From: Muribaculaceae bacterium
GTDB lineage: Bacteria > Bacteroidota > Bacteroidia > Bacteroidales > Muribaculaceae
Assembly (NCBI GenBank): GCA_009775265.1
Contig: VSPG01000001.1
Coordinates: 124,001-188,000 of the forward strand
Reading direction: 5' to 3'
Length of the DNA stretch: 64,000 nt
Shown here: positions 61,463 to 64,000 of the stretch, in pieces
How positions within the stretch are numbered: the stretch's first letter is position 1
Layout of the letters: each line of letters starts with the position of its first letter
Made by a program: the position numbers and the translations under genes
The notes under the pieces: model-generated
The model's input: only the letters and a program-made list of their open reading frames with translations
Told to the model about the DNA's origin: nothing
Database searches by the model: none

Positions 61463-64000
61463 ATGAAGCTACGCAAATTAAAAAGCAAAAGTAGGCGTAA
61501 TATGTTGAAATCAGCATTCGCCATACTTATGCTTGGGACAGTCTGTATTCCGGGCTTTGCACAAGAAGTCAAATTTTCAGGTGTTGTCAGAGGGGCCGAT
61601 GATGATAGTCCGCTTATCGGTGCTACTGTAAAAGCCTCATCGGGAGCCGTGGTTGTTACTGATGCCGACGGTGCCTTTTCAATTAATGTGAAAAAGGACC
61701 ATACGGTCACTTTCTCATATATCGGCTATCTGCCTCAGACAGTCAAAGTGGACAATGGGACAAAAGGCGACATTTTTCTCAAAGAAGATGCCGAAGCACT
61801 TGATGAGGTCGTCGTAGTAGGCTACGGTACTATGAAACGCAGTGACCTTACGGGTTCTGTTGTATCGGTGTCTGCTGACGATATAAAGAAGACAGTGGCA
61901 ACATCGCTTGATCAGGCCCTGCAGGGTAAGGCCGCAGGCGTCCAGGTCACACAGAATTCGGGTGCGCCTGGCGGCGGTATCTCTGTCAGCATCCGAGGCA
62001 CAAACTCGCTTAATGGCAACGAGCCGCTGTATGTGATTGACGGAGTGCCCCTATCAGGGCAATCCGACGGCAATACCAACGCATTGTCGTCAATAAATAC
62101 GGCCGACATCGTGTCCATGGAAGTCTTGAAAGATGCTTCCGCGACTGCAATCTACGGCTCACGCGCGAGCAACGGAGTGATTATGATCACCACAAAGAGA
62201 GGCGAAGCCGGAAAGACCAGGCTCAGTTATGAAGGCTACTATGGTATCCAGCAGATTCCGGAACGTCTCAATGTTCTGAATCTTCGCGAATTCGCAATCT
62301 ACCGCAACCACAGAGCCGAAGTAATGGGATTTGGAGCCACCAAAGAATTCGGCGACCCTTCAATTCTCGGACCAGGCACAGACTGGCAGAATGAAATCTT
62401 CAGAACTGCCGCTATGCATAACCATCAGGTATCCGTTTCCGGAGGCAATGACTGGGGGCGCTATGCCTTGGGACTAGGCTATCTCAATCAAGACGGTATT
62501 GCAATCGGTTCGGATTTCCAACGTCTGTCAGGCCGAATCAATCTTGACACCAACATCACCAAATGGCTTTCAATTGGTGTCAGCGCTTCATTGTCCCGAA
62601 CCAAGCAGACCAATACGATTGATAATGGTAACATCATCCGCACTGCACTTGACCAGCATCCCAACGTACCGGTCAGGAACCCCGACGGGTCATATGGCTT
62701 TCAAGCCAAAGATGATAACTTCGGAACATTTTATGCCAACCCCGTGGCTGACGCCATTCTGCGCGAGGATTATGACCGTGGAACCAATTTTTTCGGCAAT
62801 ATATGGGCTGACTTCAATATACTCAATGGCTTGACACTTCGCCTTGAATATGGCGGCGGTTTCAACTACAATAACCATTATTATTACCGTCCTACATATG
62901 ACTATGGTTTCTTTACTCAGGATTCCGAAAGCTCACGTAGCGCCAGCAATGGCAAAAACTATTTTTTCAAGACTTTCCTGACCTATGACAAGCAAATACG
63001 CAAACATCATTTCAATTTGATGTTTGGCCATGAGTCAAATGGGAACGAATATGAATATCTTTCTGGCTCACGCCGAAACTTCTTCCTTAATTCAGTCCAC
63101 GAACTTGTAGCCGGAGACGCGCTCACAGCCAAAAACAACAGTTCACGCGGTTCCGGCTCCATGGAGTCATACTTCTGCCGAACCAATTACAATTTTGACG
63201 ACCGTTATCTGCTGACCTTCACCCTTCGCGCCGACGGCTCGTCGAACTTCGGCAAAGCCAACCGCTGGGGATGGTTTCCGTCGATCGCACTCGGATGGAG
63301 AATCAGTCAGGAAAAATTTCTCAGAGAGATTGAGCCGCTCAACAATCTGAAACTCCGTATGGGATGGGGCATAGTCGGCAACCAGAACATTGCGGCATAT
63401 GCATATGGCACCTCGATGGCATCCAGCGCCACAATCTGGGGCGCCGGATTTTATGCCGGAAATTACTCAAATGACAAACTGAAATGGGAAGAGACAAAGT
63501 CCTATAACGTAGGCCTTGATTTGGCGATGTTCAACAACCGTCTGGAATTCATCATTGACGGCTATCTGAAAAAGACTGACAATCTGCTGATGCAGGCATC
63601 GTTGCCAAGCTATGTGACGTCGGTCATATCTTCGCCTTGGGTCAATGCCGGAGCCATAGAAAACAAAGGATTTGAATTCACTCTCAATACGGTAAATATC
63701 AGCACGCGCGACTTCACATGGAGAACCGGCATCACCTTTTCGCTCAATCGCAACAAGGTGACAAAACTCTACACCAATACATCAAGTATCACCGGGACAA
63801 TCGGTGCTGACACTTATACCAAGACCATTGTCGGTCAGCCTGTCGGTCAGTTCTACGGCTATAATGTCGTTGGTATGTTCAGAGAAGCTGACGATTTTTA
63901 TGTCAAGGACAGTAACGGGGATTTCATGCTTGACGACAATTTCAAGAAAATTCTGGTGGCCATACCCGAAAACAAGACAATAAAAGAAAATGAAATATGG
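61463..64000 (+). CDS. SusC/RagA TonB-dependent outer-membrane transporter, partial
   Basis: The first 846 codons are visible and the frame runs off the window. A signal peptide ends near GFAQ; residues 35-110 form the carboxypeptidase-regulatory-like domain (GATVKASSGAVVVTDADGAF), then the TonB box/plug region from DEVVVVGYGTMKRSDLTGSV with LQGKAAGVQVTQNSGAPGG and SIRGTNSLNG. It imports oligosaccharides with a SusD partner that must lie beyond the window. The 43-base gap after GH43 suggests co-transcription. The HTCS upstream is its probable activator. Confidence 0.95.
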   Translation, partial: MKLRKLKSKSRRNMLKSAFAILMLGTVCIPGFAQEVKFSGVVRGADDDSPLIGATVKASSGAVVVTDADGAFSINVKKDHTVTFSYIGYLPQTVKVDNGTKGDIFLKEDAEALDEVVVVGYGTMKRSDLTGSVVSVSADDIKKTVATSLDQALQGKAAGVQVTQNSGAPGGGISVSIRGTNSLNGNEPLYVIDGVPLSGQSDGNTNALSSINTADIVSMEVLKDASATAIYGSRASNGVIMITTKRGEAGKTRLSYEGYYGIQQIPERLNVLNLREFAIYRNHRAEVMGFGATKEFGDPSILGPGTDWQNEIFRTAAMHNHQVSVSGGNDWGRYALGLGYLNQDGIAIGSDFQRLSGRINLDTNITKWLSIGVSASLSRTKQTNTIDNGNIIRTALDQHPNVPVRNPDGSYGFQAKDDNFGTFYANPVADAILREDYDRGTNFFGNIWADFNILNGLTLRLEYGGGFNYNNHYYYRPTYDYGFFTQDSESSRSASNGKNYFFKTFLTYDKQIRKHHFNLMFGHESNGNEYEYLSGSRRNFFLNSVHELVAGDALTAKNNSSRGSGSMESYFCRTNYNFDDRYLLTFTLRADGSSNFGKANRWGWFPSIALGWRISQEKFLREIEPLNNLKLRMGWGIVGNQNIAAYAYGTSMASSATIWGAGFYAGNYSNDKLKWEETKSYNVGLDLAMFNNRLEFIIDGYLKKTDNLLMQASLPSYVTSVISSPWVNAGAIENKGFEFTLNTVNISTRDFTWRTGITFSLNRNKVTKLYTNTSSITGTIGADTYTKTIVGQPVGQFYGYNVVGMFREADDFYVKDSNGDFMLDDNFKKILVAIPENKTIKENEIW

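Noticed and set aside
1..64000. tRNA, rRNA, CRISPR arrays, riboswitches, replication origin
   Set aside because: No cloverleaf-like gene, spaced direct-repeat array, or conserved riboswitch core was recognised by reading; weak candidates could have been missed without a covariance-model search.

Overview
The window looks like a Bacteroidales chromosome, most plausibly Muribaculaceae or a close relative. The support is direct: a SusC/RagA receptor, a one-protein hybrid two-component system, an UpxY-type capsule antiterminator, many SusCD-type glycoside hydrolases, and repeated copies of the Bacteroidota promoter (TTTG, about 19-20 bases, TAnnTTTG). No rRNA, tRNA, CRISPR array or intact transposon was found. 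The family-level assignment is inference.

Layout. (1) 1-10304, minus strand: an enzyme operon GH43 - GH2 - GH42 - GH2 - GH29 (the last cut by the window edge), each with an export signal, from one good promoter. (2) 10614-13546, minus: GH97 and an alpha/beta-hydrolase esterase, closed by a strong terminator. Together these look like a set for trimming a branched plant or host glycan with galactose, fucose and pentose side chains. (3) 13643-14383: a lone DUF5131 radical-SAM-like gene. (4) 14483-26533, minus: a surface polysaccharide operon. It starts with an unusual fusion of a decayed tyrosine recombinase to an UpxY/NusG antiterminator, followed by Wzx flippase, glycosyltransferases, a Wzy-like polymerase, O-acetyltransferase, ATP-grasp ligase and polysaccharide deacetylase, and ends at a 45-base perfect inverted repeat. 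(5) 26630-28728: CNNM/CorC-type membrane protein and two tandem FdtA/QdtA-like cupins.

(6) 28817-35933: M3 peptidase, a YcxB-like membrane protein, a large repeat protein, an envelope protein, a lipoprotein phosphoesterase, an orphan domain like the C-terminus of DXS, and a hypothetical. (7) 36221-44443, plus: phosphate-selective-type porin; an operon of alpha/beta hydrolase, membrane-anchored MurF and Ddl; an HU-SPOR fusion; then nitroreductase, DUF2520, KdsC-like HAD and Maf. (8) 44450-54537: Lon, the EF-G2 paralogue that lacks the catalytic histidine, two acid-rich envelope proteins, a TM2 protein, PBP4 (DacB), a hypothetical, and RsmI. (9) 54602-64000: coiled-coil lipoprotein, then a glycan-utilisation locus with HTCS sensor-regulator, GH43 and SusC (runs off the end).

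The most noteworthy items are the recombinase-UpxY fusion heading the capsule operon, the stand-alone DXS C-terminal-like gene whose terminator runs through the start codon of the next gene, the membrane MurF/Ddl/hydrolase operon, the deacetylase plus ATP-grasp pair in the capsule locus, and a G8 tract placed where the -33 box of an outer-membrane protein promoter should be.
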